A stretch of DNA of 64,000 nucleotides from Karalla daura. Taxonomy: Eukaryota > Chordata > Actinopteri > Chaetodontiformes > Leiognathidae. The stretch spans positions 18,719,267 through 18,783,266 of the forward strand of contig CM055199.1 in assembly GCA_029224185.1 (NCBI GenBank), given 5' to 3'. Position 1 is the stretch's first letter. Each line of letters begins with the position of its first letter. The position numbers and the translations under genes are program-made. The notes below the pieces were generated by a model. It was not told the DNA's origin. It saw only the letters and a program-made list of their open reading frames with translations, and did not search any database. Shown in pieces: positions 1 through 12,215 of the stretch.

Positions 1-125
1 GTATATAGGTATATTTTCTGTTCTGGATGGAATAATTTCTCTCAATAAAGATAAATATGTATCTTATCCTATCTTATCTTATCCTCTAATCTTATCTTAT
101 CTTATTTTATCTTCTCTTATCTTAT
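1..125 (+). repeat. TCTTA-tailed repeat end
   Basis: An AATAATTTCT...CAATAAAGATAAA segment is followed by degenerate TCTTATCT units. In fish genomes such an end (a data-type gataaataaag followed by cttat units) marks the 3' terminus of a dispersed retroelement; the body lies outside the window. Family not assigned. Confidence 0.5.
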
Positions 126-1190
126 GCTAAGCAACACTCCCAACACGTTCTATAAAGAAGAGCAGAATTGCCGAAACACCAGACAGAACAGATCGTATCA
201 TGGCAGATTTACCCATAAGTTCAGGTCAAGTCAAGTTCATTTATTCGTCTCCCTTGGGAGAAATGTGGTATAGAGACGGGTATACCTGCATAGGTAGACA
301 TAAAACATACAGAGACAGCACTGTGTGAAAACTGTACATATCTATCATATCACCATCTCAGCAGAGAAAGAAATTTCAACCAGATAAGGCCCCCAAAGAG
401 GAAGAGGATCTGAAACTGTGCAGTCTGCCTTGCCCGATGTTTAAAAACACATTGCTAGTAGGCTATACATTTAAAGTGTGGTACACAATAAGCTGCTAGT
501 GCATAATAAAGTGCTGGTGTATATAGAAGAAACATTACAAATGGTGATACCCATAAAAAAAAATCTCTGAAAAGCCTCCTTACATTTGCTGATTAATGAG
601 CTTCACAGACAATGGGACAAAAGCACTAAATCTTCACTGAGAGAAGTTTGCGAATCGTCTGCCAAAAAGTTTCCTTTCTGAGAATCACAGTTGACTTCCA
701 GAGGTAAGAAACTGGTCGATTGTCTGATTCCAGGCATGAAAAAAAAACCCTCACAGATCTCCATCACTTGTCGCTGCCCCCATTCCCTGCTCTACCTGCC
801 TTCCTCAATGCTCTTTAATTTCCCGTGATTTCTCCCTTGTTGGTGTGTCTCACAGCTGATACAAAAACCCCCGCGAAGCATGAAAAGGCAAAAGAAATGA
901 GAAAAGAGGCAGAGGGAAGGAGAAAAAAGGGGAGACGGGAAAAGAATGCGTTTGATTAGCACAAGTTTGCCGTTCATGGCAGACAGTCTGAGAGCCGGCG
1001 AGCCATTGTGTTCCTCATGCATGTGTGAATGTTACAGCGCAAAAAAAAAAGAGAAAAAAGGAAAGAAAAAAAAAAGACGGGCATGGGAAACATGCACACT
1101 GACATTTCTTAATCAAATATGGCAATCAGGGGGCCAACCAACAGCATACCATTTGCAATCCCTTTTAATTCATAATCAAAAGCCGAGCAA
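126..1190. other. intergenic, no gene seen
   Basis: Unique AT-rich sequence without a supportable frame. A short piece at about 228-290 (TTTATTCGTCTCCCTTGGGA) resembles the 3' ends of fish retroelements. Confidence 0.6.
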
Positions 1191-1255
1191 ATGAGAGAGA
1201 AATTGAGAAAGACCGAGAGAGAGTTGGGAGGAAGGGGGGAGGGAGAAGGAAGGAG

Positions 1256-1273
1256 TGAGAGAGAGAGAGAGAC

Positions 1274-1326
<53 letters not shown>
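1256..1326. repeat. GA-rich purine tract
   Basis: About 70 bp of GA units with two ACAG interruptions, preceded by more purine-rich sequence from 1191. Confidence 0.95.
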
Positions 1327-1330
<4 letters not shown>

Positions 1331-1422
1331 GGTCATTACATCTCTTTTTACTGGCCCGATGAGAGCAATGTAGAATTAATCAGAGGCCATTAGGCTGTAT
1401 TTACTTACCACTGCAGGGGCTT

Positions 1423-1425
<3 letters not shown>

Positions 1426-1491
<66 letters not shown>

Positions 1492-1516
1492 TCTCTCTCC
1501 CTCTCTCTCTCCCTCT
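1426..1516. repeat. CT-rich pyrimidine tract
   Basis: About 90 bp of CT units with CCCT interruptions, 100 bp downstream of and complementary to the GA tract. Confidence 0.95.
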
Positions 1517-1617
1517 GGATACAAGCCCTGATAGGATCCTACTCTGGCTCCCTCGACCCTATAACAGAACATGGAGCAGAGCTAAGAATAAGGGTATAAC
1601 GAGAATGATCCTGCATA

Positions 1618-1620
<3 letters not shown>

Positions 1621-1668
<48 letters not shown>
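1621..1668. repeat. GT microsatellite
   Basis: 24 pure GT units; a CT-rich tract follows at 1820-1866. Confidence 0.97.
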
Positions 1669-1669
<1 letters not shown>

Positions 1670-1819
1670 CCATCAGGTGGGTGCTGGGCGCTACGAGTGC
1701 AGCAGAGAGGAGAGGTGGCGTAGAGATGCTCTTAAATCAGAGTGTGTAATCCCCTGTGGGGTCAGCCCAAGGCCTCTGATGTTGACTCACAACTCAGGCT
1801 ATCATACATCTCTATCCCG

Positions 1820-1853
<34 letters not shown>

Positions 1854-2420
1854 TTCTCTCTCTCTTCTAATGCACCGCTGCCATTACTCAGCCAGGTCCT
1901 GCCGCTGCCAAAATCTCTGTCATAATGGGTCCTGGTGTCCCCAAACACATCTTGGCACCAAGTTTGTTAGACAATTTGAGATAAAAACTGGAAAGTGGAA
2001 GCCTCTAAATGCAATGTCACATCTCTTCGTATGGTTATAGACGAGTAATTAGATAAAAAAGAACCTTTTCCAGAATCTATACACAGCACAGGTTCCAATT
2101 CAGGTTCCAGTTAGAGCACCATGTTGGAAGTGAAAGTAAGCATCAGTACAGATAGTGCACACTCACAATGAAAACTCTAAGCTCTAAGCTAATGTTACAC
2201 AAGTAATATCTAAAGCAACCAATATGGCTGTCCTTAAGCAAAACAGTGGAGAGGAGATGGTTGGGTTTTAGCCGATGGTGGTGACTTTGAGTTTGGCTTT
2301 GCTGAATACCAACTTCTGGCTAAAGATGTACAGCAGGTGTGAAATAATGTGTGTATACAGGCCTCCATTCAGGTACATGAGTGACAAACCACAGTAACTA
2401 GGGGCCAGCTCGCTTTTTGA
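1670..2420. other. intergenic, no gene seen
   Basis: Apart from the CT-rich tract at 1820-1866 I see only unique sequence. Confidence 0.55.
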
Positions 2421-2830
2421 TAACCTTAAAGGAGACCTAGCATGAGAAAATCGTCCTCACCTCAGCTTTGTTGAAAGAGATGCAGCAGGTTCAAAAACAT
2501 CATTATGTGTTCATTCACGTGTGTCATTTCAGATGCAGCTCAGAACGGGCAAACCTGAGACAGAATATGATGTAACACAAACCATACAAGCCCCACCACA
2601 CGTACCTGCCTACATGCCTTCGCTCAACCTTGGTTTTGTTTAATCTCTCAATCTGTATCCTGTCAAAGATGTATGGCAGGTCAGATACTGAGAAAAATAG
2701 GGAAATCTGGCAGAATGTGACGTAAAATGTGCGTTTGACAGTAACTGTACCCAGAGGTGAGTCCAGGCGTGGCCCAGCCCAGGTGACGTCCTAGTAACAA
2801 GGGGCGTTCAAGTCTTATTGGAAATTTGAG
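2421..2830 (+). repeat. candidate dispersed repeat (AAAGGAGACCTA type)
   Basis: Begins TTAAAGGAGACCTAGCATG, a phrase close to a repeat opening common in teleosts (AAAGG-GACATATTATG). The same phrase occurs near 48632 and 61732. The right boundary is uncertain. Confidence 0.4.
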
Positions 2831-4325
2831 AATCTGATGACTATGACGGTTTTCAAACTTAACGAATCAAACTTAAGAATATGGCATAAAATATGCCAGT
2901 TTCAAAAGTGTTTCCAGAGAAATGTCATTTTACATGCCTCTCGTTCTTCCTCAATTTCCTCCACTAATTCTGACTCAAACATATGAGGATGCAACTTTAC
3001 GCCCCGGTTTAGTTAGGGACTTGCCAACTGAGGATGAAAGGATGTCTGATCTGTCTAGAAATGGATCTTTGACTAGAAAACACAATTTCAAAAGAGCATG
3101 TTAAAGACAGCAGAGAACAAGGATAAATTCTAGGTTTCCTTCACTAGGTGAAAAACAGCCAAAATAAATATATTTATGCTTCCCTGTATTAATAATGTTG
3201 TCATATTTTTTTAAAGATATATCCATTTAAATAATGATTGATTAACATCAATGTATAACGCAGCTAATTAGAGCATTGTATGACTTTGTTTGCTGAGCAT
3301 GTGAATTCAATCTATTCATCTGTTTATCCAAAAGCTATTTATTCACAGATGAGGAACGAGAACTTTTCACTCCTAATATGATCATTAATAACATTTGATA
3401 CAGTCTCAGTCGTAAAAATGACAGTGCCTTTGTTCCAAAGGTGCACAGCGCGTACTGTTACGCTGCGGCTTATTCTCAGGTGACCTTTTGTAGTTATGCA
3501 AATAGTGACAGCGCTGTCATAAAAGGCAGAGGGAGACACACCCCCCCAGGGCCAATCAGGGTGAATATTAGGCTGTATGTTTGATGTTGATCCAGCAGAT
3601 TGTGAAGTTGTCTGAACGTCTCCAAACTCTGAAACGTAAAGGTGGCAGAAGTCGTACACGAACATTTGTAAGTCCGCATTTGGAGATGATGGTTCATAAT
3701 ACGGCGACAAGGGCTCTTATGTTGACGTGAAAACTTTCTGCAGTTGAATCCGCCATTGTTAATATTATGAATACGTTTTTTTGTGTAGTTATTGCAGTTA
3801 TTGTGTTAGCATTATAGTTTATATTACCACTGCGTAACTGAAGGTTTTATGGGGGTGAGCAATATTTTACATTGTTTAATATGTCATCGAGTGTGTATTG
3901 ACGTCATTATGTAACCCATAACGAGATCTTACATAAGAACATCTACGAGGCATGTGTTTATAAATACCAGGCCCAGTGACAAATATTCGTTAGTCATTCA
4001 TAAACTTTTATTTCTGCATATTGAGTAGAAAAACCCTCTCTTGATCATCAGAAACTGCAGGAAATGTTATTGTCCACACACAATAGAATGAATAAATGTT
4101 TCCTCCCCCACAAACACTGAGAAACAAGAAGTTACAATTAGGTACCGGATCAGCAGTTGTAAAAGTGAGTATGCTATTAACTAAAGGGTTGTTTAGAATA
4201 ATGTTACTAATGATAAGGAGAAAAAGTGAATGGCAGCAAGTAGTGCTTTGCTGCTGAGTTAAAGAGGTGTTTACAACCTGTTTTTTAATATCCAAGATGC
4301 CTTTTTCATGTTCTGTGAAGTGTTA
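2831..4325. other. intergenic, no gene seen
   Basis: AT-rich unique sequence. Open frames of up to 123 codons occur at 3339-3710 but translate to nothing I recognise. Confidence 0.55.
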
Positions 4326-4329
4326 ATGT

Positions 4330-4420
4330 ATGACTTATTAATAAAGCAACTAGTCATAACTGATAATGCTCCAGAGTTAATAAATGACTTATTAATAAAG
4401 CCACTAGTTATGACGGATAA
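4330..4420 (+). repeat. short tandem duplication, 54-bp period
   Basis: ATGACTTATTAATAAAGC-ACTAGT at 4330 recurs at 4384, with four differences in 37 bases. Confidence 0.85.
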
Positions 4421-4456
4421 AGCCTTCAAAACGTGTGCTTTGATTAGAAGGTGGCG

Positions 4457-4458
<2 letters not shown>

Positions 4459-4506
<48 letters not shown>

Positions 4507-4510
4507 TCTC
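4459..4510. repeat. TC microsatellite
   Basis: About 26 TC units, the last few interrupted. Confidence 0.96.
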
Positions 4511-5855
4511 TTTTGGCTCTTTCTGGTTATTGTACCACATGACCTCCTAAAAACTGCAACTTCAGGGTCAGCTTTCAGTGACCACAGAGGTGAATTCCCC
4601 AGGTGAGACGGCACTTCAAAGCCCCCGGCGCTGGCTGACCACGCCATTACAGCACAAACCTCTTTAAACAACTGATAGCGAGACAAAGGAGGCTGCGGCA
4701 TACTTTCTGTGGGCGATATGAGCAAACAGTTAATGACGTTTACTCAAGATTAGCGCAGCTCACCACCAAAGGAGTCTGCCCCGGAAAAAAAGGAAAGAGC
4801 CAGCAGAAAAGAAGAAATAAGGTAAAGAACAAAAGGAAGGCAATTCAACACTTCAGTCATTTCGTCTGCATTGTTGTTTGTCTGTTTGTTGGGTGTGCCG
4901 GAGGAGTGGAGGAATGCTGTGTTTGGAAGTGAATAATTCGCCCGGGCCTTGAATGACACACGCGGGCACAACTCTACCTGCGCACAATGGCGTGTGAAAG
5001 AAGCATCGCGTGAATAAAAGATGATTTAAGTGGAGGGAAATCTTCTCCGACAGTATTGCTCATCAGGGAATTCAATAAGTTGATTTGGCAACAAAGAATT
5101 TCTTCATGTAGATCGCGTTGAAGGGCTCGGGATGATTGTCGCTCAGTGGGTTTGGCTGCATCGACACGAGCAGATGTAAAGAAGAAAAAGTCTTGGGCTT
5201 GAAAGTAAGAAACAAGGTCAAGGTGAGAGATCTGGATTCGGATTGGCAAGAAATAACCAATAAAAAGAATAGAACACATTTTACTTTCTATTACCTTGAT
5301 TCTAACTTTATCATTCCACCACCAAGCAGGTAATTTCTTACTTGTGGACGTGGCGGAGGGTGAATCACGCACACGTACAAACATACTAAACTCTAAAAGG
5401 AATCATGACATCAGTCTTAAACAATGCAATGTTTCCTCTCTTCAAATCGATTGTACAAATACCACGAATATTGTTCTTCAACCAGCAAAGACTGGTTGTT
5501 GCCACGATACTGGGAACTCAATATTCCCAATGTCAACATGGCAGAACAACATCCAGCAGTTATGGAGCAGAATCCACTCAGAGTTGTGTTTTTTTTTGAC
5601 AAACTGTCTGCTGAAACAAGTCCAATGATTATGCTCGTTTTCAGCTCTGATTTGGTCTTCACTACGTCTGGTGGCAAATATCTGGTTCTAACTTTGCATC
5701 CCTGCCATTCTGTGTCAGGAAATATGTTTCCACAGCTTCTACTTCCACTTCTAGTCAGCAACAACATGATGGTGAGAGGGAACCCCAAACAACTAAAACA
5801 ATGACAGCTCTGCCTGCCACCTCTGTTGACCCATACGTCCATTATCTTACCATGT
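4511..5855. other. intergenic, no gene seen
   Basis: Overlapping frames on both strands at 5296-5842 (110-141 codons) shadow one another and have no recognisable domain. Confidence 0.55.
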
Positions 5856-5859
5856 CGCC

Positions 5860-6190
5860 CTCAGTGGAGTCTATCTCATAGGACAAAGGCAGGGAATACA
5901 CCCTGGACAGGTCATCAGTCCATCACAGGACCCACATACACACCATTCACTCTCACACTCACTCCTAGGAGAGTCTCTAGTCGAACTAAGGATGTATGGA
6001 TATGGATATAAGGATATATACTAAGGATATATGGATGTATGTTTTGGGACTGTGGTGCAAATGCAGGGAGAACATGCAAATTTCATACTTAATTGAACAC
6101 GAGGAAAATTCAAGAAGGTCCTCAATCTGACCTTGAAATCAAACCTGGAAGCTTCTTGATGCGAGGCATCAGTGCAAACCACTCAATCAC
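5860..6190 (+). repeat. dispersed repeat fragment (GGGAATACACCCTGGACAGG family)
   Basis: Contains the phrases GCAGGGAATACACCCTGGAC, CAGTCCATCACAGGACC, GGGACTGTGG and GGGAGAACATGCAAATTTC, which are typical of a very common fish dispersed repeat. Degraded copies also occur at 7500-7660, 16140-16320, 48260-48550, 53190-53490, 58690-58925 and 61935-62035. Its class is not assigned here. Confidence 0.65.
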
Positions 6191-6199
6191 TGTCACCAC

Positions 6200-7495
6200 T
6201 TGATAGGAGATAATAAAATAATCACGTTAATGTACTGAGATAAGCCACAGTTTTATTCTCTGCAGTATGGGGTGATGTACCTCAAAACCTCAGCACATAA
6301 AAGATAAACTATTAGCAAACCTTGACACTAAGATGCCAAATTTCATCTATATTGTGATAGATAGGAGTCCTTGTTTGACATCGTACTACATAAATTATCC
6401 ATGTGCACAACCAAAAGCTATCCACCTCAGCCTCATTCACTCAAGTAGTAAAAAGTATAACCCACTTGGCAGGACGGTGGAGGTGGACAGGAGCTACTCC
6501 ACCTTAAAACACCTCAGTTTACCTTCTCACCCCCCCCCCCCCAACCCCCCACCCCCCTTTTTTCTTCCTCTGCAACCAACAGACAGCCAGACGCCTGTCT
6601 CCGCCGCACAGACACCACTGCAGCCGCGCTGTAAAAGGCACCGCGACAACTGCAGCTGATTCCTCCCAGAACGTGTAATTTTCTCATTTAGCTCACAAGC
6701 GTTCGGCCTGCCACCAATTAGCACGGGTCCCTGACCTCGGCTGTCTGCGCCGGGAGACATGGCGGCGAGCAACGCAGCCACGTGGCGCACCTCAATCAGC
6801 CGCTCGCTCCCTCTTTTCTATTTTGCAGCCATCAAATCATTGCCGTATACATAATTCATACACCTCAGATTTGGAGGTTTATTATAACCCCCTCTAACTA
6901 CGAGAGTATGATTATATCTTCAACTTTATAAAAATAGGAGGATGGGCTGTCTCTCTCCACACATCGCTCAAGAACCCTTGTTTTACATAGACTCGGTGGC
7001 TGCTTTGCAAGGTTATAACAAAGGCACGGTATCCTGTATCTTACAATCAAGTCACAAAACACTGCCCTCTATGATATGGTCATTTCAATTCTACATTGAG
7101 GTAATTGTGGATGTTAAAGTGTGGATGTAGCTGCTTATACATGATGAGAGAACATGCACTGCTTTCAGTTTGCCTGGCTGTGTTATGCAATACCAAAACC
7201 CACCATTGGAGGGTGGGGTCATACCAAAGTGCCGGTGGCGCCCTCTCCATACAAGGGAGATGTGAATGTCAATGAGGAGGGCGTGATGGGCTTTAGGGCT
7301 ATCTGAACGTAATTATAAGATGAGACCTTGATGATGAGGGAAAATCGGAGGCAGAATATTTTTACGCAGGTGAAAAGAGATGGAAACAAGCGTGTTGGAA
7401 AAGACATAAGCCATGAATGCAGCCCCTGATTTGAAGATTATTTATTTGTTATCACAGCAACTTTGTACCAAATGGAGCAGTGGGGATCTATATCC
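6200..7495. other. intergenic; possible regulatory block at 6590-6860
   Basis: A C-rich run (6531-6560) is followed by GC-balanced unique sequence with homeodomain-type cores (CAATTAGC, TAATTTTC) at 6660-6730. No gene is supported. Confidence 0.35.
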
Positions 7496-7499
7496 AGTA

Positions 7500-7660
7500 C
7501 ATATAGTGTGAAGGAATAGAATACACCCTGGAAATGTCTCCAGTAGATCATTGGACACACACATATACATCATTCTCCATTGACAGTGAGCACACACAGA
7601 TCCACATAGAGAGGTCCAACTGGGATTCAAACCAGGAACCCTCCTGCTGGCCATGTTGCC
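7500..7660 (+). repeat. dispersed repeat fragment
   Basis: GAATACACCCTGGAAATGTC through GGGATTCAAACCAGGAACCC, CCATGTTGCCCC: a shortened copy of the same family as at 5860. Confidence 0.6.
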
Positions 7661-7664
7661 CCGC

Positions 7665-8500
7665 ACAAATCATCCTTTCCTTGAGTGAAACTCTAGAGTT
7701 ACATACTCTAGTATGGTACTAGTATATATAGTAATATATAGCACTAGTTACATACTTTGCAATTAAGTACTAAGCATCTTCTTTTCTGTTATTGCTGTGT
7801 TTCTATTAGGTTGTTTCCAGTAAAGGTTCATGGATTTTTCCATAATAGTGAAGTGAGAAATAGGGAATCATGATCAGTGATCATGACTTTTATATTCATA
7901 CGGTTGCAAATTGTAAGCCAAATCCCAACGACAAACAAAGTATCTACCTTATATATAATAATAGCAGATGCTATTATTACAGAAAAACATTCAAACATTC
8001 AAGCATAATGGAAACGAAATAGAAACCTAGTGGGACTACAAACACAGCTCTACATAATTCAGACCGTGAAGAGATGAGAGTGCGGTAGTGTAAATACTAG
8101 TGCAAGTGCAGAGTTTAAGCACTAGTTAAGAGGAGATAGCAGTAGCAGGAGGAGCAACAATAAGGGCACTGTGAGGTAGGTGAAATTTTGGAGGAATCAA
8201 TAAAAGCATTTGGAATACATCAAATAATCCATCACAATATGCTTCTAATACTTCATTCTGAGGCGTGTATTTTGTAATCCATTGTTATACTCTCAAATCA
8301 CTGAGCCTGCACATTAGTATGCACCATAAGCTGCAATTAGTTGAACTTTGGTTGTTTTGTCATTAACCTCTTGTGCTCATCTTGTTGTAGACATCCACAT
8401 TTAGTGGACTCGCATTATATCTGATTAGTTTCCTGATGCACTTATTTTGATTTAATTTGATGATGTTTGCACTCGTGTCTCGAAGGCTCGCGACATATGC
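7665..8500. other. intergenic, no gene seen
   Basis: AT-rich unique sequence with repeated CTAGT/ACTAGT-type words between 7690 and 7760 and near 8095-8125. Confidence 0.5.
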
Positions 8501-8511
8501 GCGCACACGTC

Positions 8512-8600
8512 AGTGTGTGTGTGTGTGTGTGTGTGTGTTTACATATGTGTATGCATGTAAGCGTGCGAGTGAGTGTGCGTCCATTTGCACATGTGTGCGC
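8512..8600. repeat. GT-rich tract
   Basis: A pure GT run at 8515-8538 followed by irregular GTGCG/GTGTG sequence. Confidence 0.85.
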
Positions 8601-8604
8601 GGCC

Positions 8605-9130
8605 ATGTGTGAGTGTGCAGCATGCACATGTCTCTCCTCCTTGACGTCGTCTGTGCACCCCACCAGGCAGCTCTTGGCCTCCTCCTTTCATTGCTAAGAA
8701 ACCATCCATTCTGTGTGAGTAATCAGAGCTGTGCCTCCAGGAGCCCAGCCAAGCCTCTCATCCTTGGGCTGCTCGAGAGCTGCTTTAATTAACCATCATA
8801 CCACAGATGGGATCAATTTTTCCCCCCACCCCCTCTTTCTTTCTCGCTCTTTCTCTATGGCTCTCTCTCTCGCTCCCTTCTATCTCTGCTGCTTCTGCTT
8901 CTTTCCTGCACCCTTCTCTCCCATACACAAGCCCCATAATTGCACTGGAACAGTGCCAGCCGCCAGTCGGGCCCCAGACTGCAGGCCTCTCCTCTCCCTC
9001 TGTTCTCCTCCTCAGCCCCTGGCCTCACCTGCTCAATACCTTATTAGTGTCAGGATCTGTAGAGAGCCATTGCGGATTAACTAAAGAGATGTGAGATTGA
9101 TTTCTGCCCCTGCAGATAGAATTGAAGTTT
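8605..9130. other. intergenic; unique block
   Basis: A pyrimidine-rich central part (8820-8920) is flanked by unique sequence including TTTAATTAACCATCAT at 8783. No gene; possibly regulatory. Confidence 0.3.
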
Positions 9131-9445
9131 TCTTCTTGTGTGTATGTGTGTGCGTGTGTGTACGTGTGTGTGCGTGTCCGTGTGGGAGAGAGTGCGCGCC
9201 CATGTGTCCACATATATGTGTGCCTCGGCGAGGGACAGGGAGTGAAAAAGAAAATGACATTTCAGTAAGACAAGAAAAAGGCTGCGATTCTCCGTCTGGC
9301 AGGTACGCATGCGAACATGCATGTTGTGTTTGGTGCATTGCTATTCTCTAGTATGTTACGAGGGTTTTTGAAATGAGGGTTTGCTAATTTGCTATTGGAA
9401 GACCCACTCGAGCCTCTGCCTCACTCACAACAAATTAATCCCCCC

Positions 9446-9481
<36 letters not shown>

Positions 9482-10300
9482 TACTTCACCTTCATTAGTT
9501 TTCATGTGCCGCTATGAAGGCAGACCTACAGTGTATCCCTGCACCATATTCAACAGTGGACTCCTACTTACACACACACACACACACAGAAAAACATGCA
9601 TACATGTACACACCCACCACCACCTCCACCTCCACCCATCTGAAATTTCAATCTCAGATTCTAATCTGCCGCTGTAATAGTCACACAAAATGACCTGTTC
9701 AGGGAAATGTTCACAACGACGACATAAAAAAAAGAGGGAGGGGTGTGTGTGTGTGTGTGTGAGGGGGGGGTATTGATTATTCATGGATAGCTATATGTGT
9801 GTCAACGAGGTCTCAGAGGCAGCCAGTTGGGCGAGAGATTAACATCTATTTCAGAGATAGGTGAATTTGTGGTGGTGGTGGTGGAGGAGGAGGAGGAGGA
9901 GGGGAGGCAGTGGGGATGAAGGGGGTGCCGGCTGGGCTCAGTGTGTGTATGTGTGTGTGTGTATGTGTGTGTGTGTGTGGAGTTGCAGAAGGCTGGGGCT
10001 GGAGCGGGGCGGAGGCTCGTCTCCTCAGGATTGTGCTGTAATCACAGGCCTCCGTCTGCATGGCACATCTCAAGAGTGGTGTCAGCTGGGCTCTCTTCTG
10101 TTTGCTAATAGCGGGGGGTCAGGCCTCTCTCACAAAGAGGTGCGTTTGATCCCCAGGTATGGGACACGGAGGGAAAGAGGTGACACTGCTGAATACTAAC
10201 AGAGGGAGCCGCACGGCTGCTTATCTTTCATCTGGAGTGTGTGTGTCTGTGTGTGCGTGTGTGTGTGAGTGTGTGTGTGTGAGTGTGAGTGTGTGTGTTT
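9131..10300. repeat. cluster of CA/GT and GGT/GGA microsatellites
   Basis: GT-rich at 9138-9180, CA at 9449-9479, CA at 9570-9590, GT at 9743-9761, GGT/GGA at 9868-9902, GT at 9940-9978 and 10236-10299, with short unique stretches between them. Confidence 0.9.
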
Positions 10301-12110
10301 GAGATCCTAATGGTATTTGTGTTCTGGAGGCAAAAAGTAAACTTACGCTTGAAAACTAGCCGTGGATTCCTTTTTTCTCATGATCTAAATAACGTGAGAA
10401 GAATCACATATATTGTCAAGGAGTTATACGACTTAACTGTAGCTTGCAGCTACAGGGGATTTTGCTTTGGTGGTTGGTACAAAAAACAGGCGATGTGAGT
10501 GACATACTGTAGGTTAGCATGTCAGGTAAGTCCACAGGATATGCAGAATATACAAATGTATGTGTTGTATACTTGTTATCGGTGCATGTGAAGATGTAGT
10601 AGGTGGCATGGAGCCCATTCGAGCCAGCTAAAGAAAGTTTTTTTGAGCAGCTCAGTCCTGTCTCTCTCGGTGGTGTGTGATGGCAGGTGCTTTGCCTTTG
10701 TGTGTTACAGCTGCTGATTTGTATTGCGGTGTTTGTGCGTTTGTATAACAGCCATTGTGGTGGCAGTTGTGTAGCGGTTCATGGGTCCCAGGGCCCAGCT
10801 GCCAGAGTGAGGCAGAAGAGTCAGACATCATTGTGGTGTGATTTCCTCCTCTCCTTGCAGATGGAGTGTTTTTGTCAGAGCGAGGGCCACTGTGATTGCC
10901 TCTTCGCCAACGGTGTCAGCCCGGGATAATACTGCAGCCGTCCCCCCAGGAACAAAACAGGATCAGCGCAATCCATTTTCTTTTTCTCCGCCAAAATGGA
11001 ATAATTTCAAAGAGACAATCCGTGGTAGTCTCCAAAAGCCCAGGAAAAATCAAAAGACAACCATTATGGCAAAAAATCGTGAAAGAGGTGTTCCACCTTT
11101 CCCCCTTGGCTCAGCCAAACACTGTGCCCGGTCCTGACTAACAAGCACGGCCACCGATAGACAATGAAAGTGGATTGAAGAGCGAAGCTAGCAATCTCGC
11201 AAAACAGAGCCCTAAAGCGACACACACGAGGCGACGCACGCGGACTGCAGATGAAGGGAGAGCAAGTCTGCGGCTCGGCCCGTTGAATTAGCCCGCCGCA
11301 CTCGGGGTCTTTACATTCAAAATATGGTGGTTTCTATGAGTCCATACATCCGCCGCAATCCCAGTTCTATGGCAACCTGCCCTTTACAATCCTAATGACA
11401 CTTCAGCAAAGTGTGGTGGCTGAGAGAGGGCGGGAGCCGGGAGGCTTTCCCTCTGAAAGAGCTGAGAGCATCTTATTGGGAAAAGGGGCTAAGAGTGTTG
11501 TTGTGATGCCTGACTCCATATCCTCTGGTCATAGATATTCGAGAACTGCACCTCCCTTTGCACTGCGCCTTCCTGTTGCCATAAAACACACACCGGTCGG
11601 AGCCTAGGAGTCCTATAGTCTGACACCTGCGAGATGAATAACCGCGCAGAGGTGACGGTGCCACGGGTCTCGAGCTGGATGGCCTGGTGGGGAATAAAGA
11701 CGGGGACGGGCGGGACGATTTCTCCACAGGTGCTCTTCCTTTACACGTTAAGGTGTGAGAGAAATGATGAAAAGCGACTTATCGGCACTTAACTGTAGCG
11801 TTTTTTTTTATTGTTCTCTCTCCGAGAGAGAAATAACTCGACGGGCGTTTCTCAAGAACTTTGAATGACACATGGCGTGATGTTCCGAAGCTGCGCTATG
11901 CACAGGTGCTTGAAGGACAATATCGGAGTAGTTGTCTATTATTGTACAGTGTGAATGAATGAAGAGTGATTGAGTGGCGTACTCCATGCCACCTATATAA
12001 AGCAGAAGTATTGCAATGTGAGGGCTGGAGAGAGAGAGGGTGAGAGAGCTCTACAGGCCTAAATGAGGTGAAGGGAAGTGGAAGTGTCCAGTAGGGGGTC
12101 TGCTGCTGTG
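10301..12110. other. intergenic; GC-richer unique block at 10850-11750
   Basis: No gene. Sequence from about 11150 to 11740 is CpG-enriched relative to its surroundings (GCGACGCACGCGGACTGC-type words) and free of simple repeats, so it may be regulatory. The short frames show no domain. Confidence 0.4.
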
Positions 12111-12115
12111 AGAAG

Positions 12116-12215
12116 GGGGAGAGAGAGAGAGAAAGAGAGAGAGAGAGGGGAGTGAGGGAGAGTGTGTGTGTGTGTGTGTGTGGGGAGGGGAGTGGGGGTG
12201 GGGGGGGGGGGTGTT
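12116..12215. repeat. GA, GT and G-run simple repeat cluster
   Basis: GA tract 12118-12150, GT 12163-12182, then a G-rich run to about 12212. Confidence 0.92.

Noticed and set aside
5296..5842. 110-141-codon overlapping frames on both strands
   Set aside because: Mutual shadows with no domain, no splice context and no codon bias.
7230..7250. CTCF-like GGTGGCGCCCTCT
   Set aside because: At least two mismatches at informative positions.
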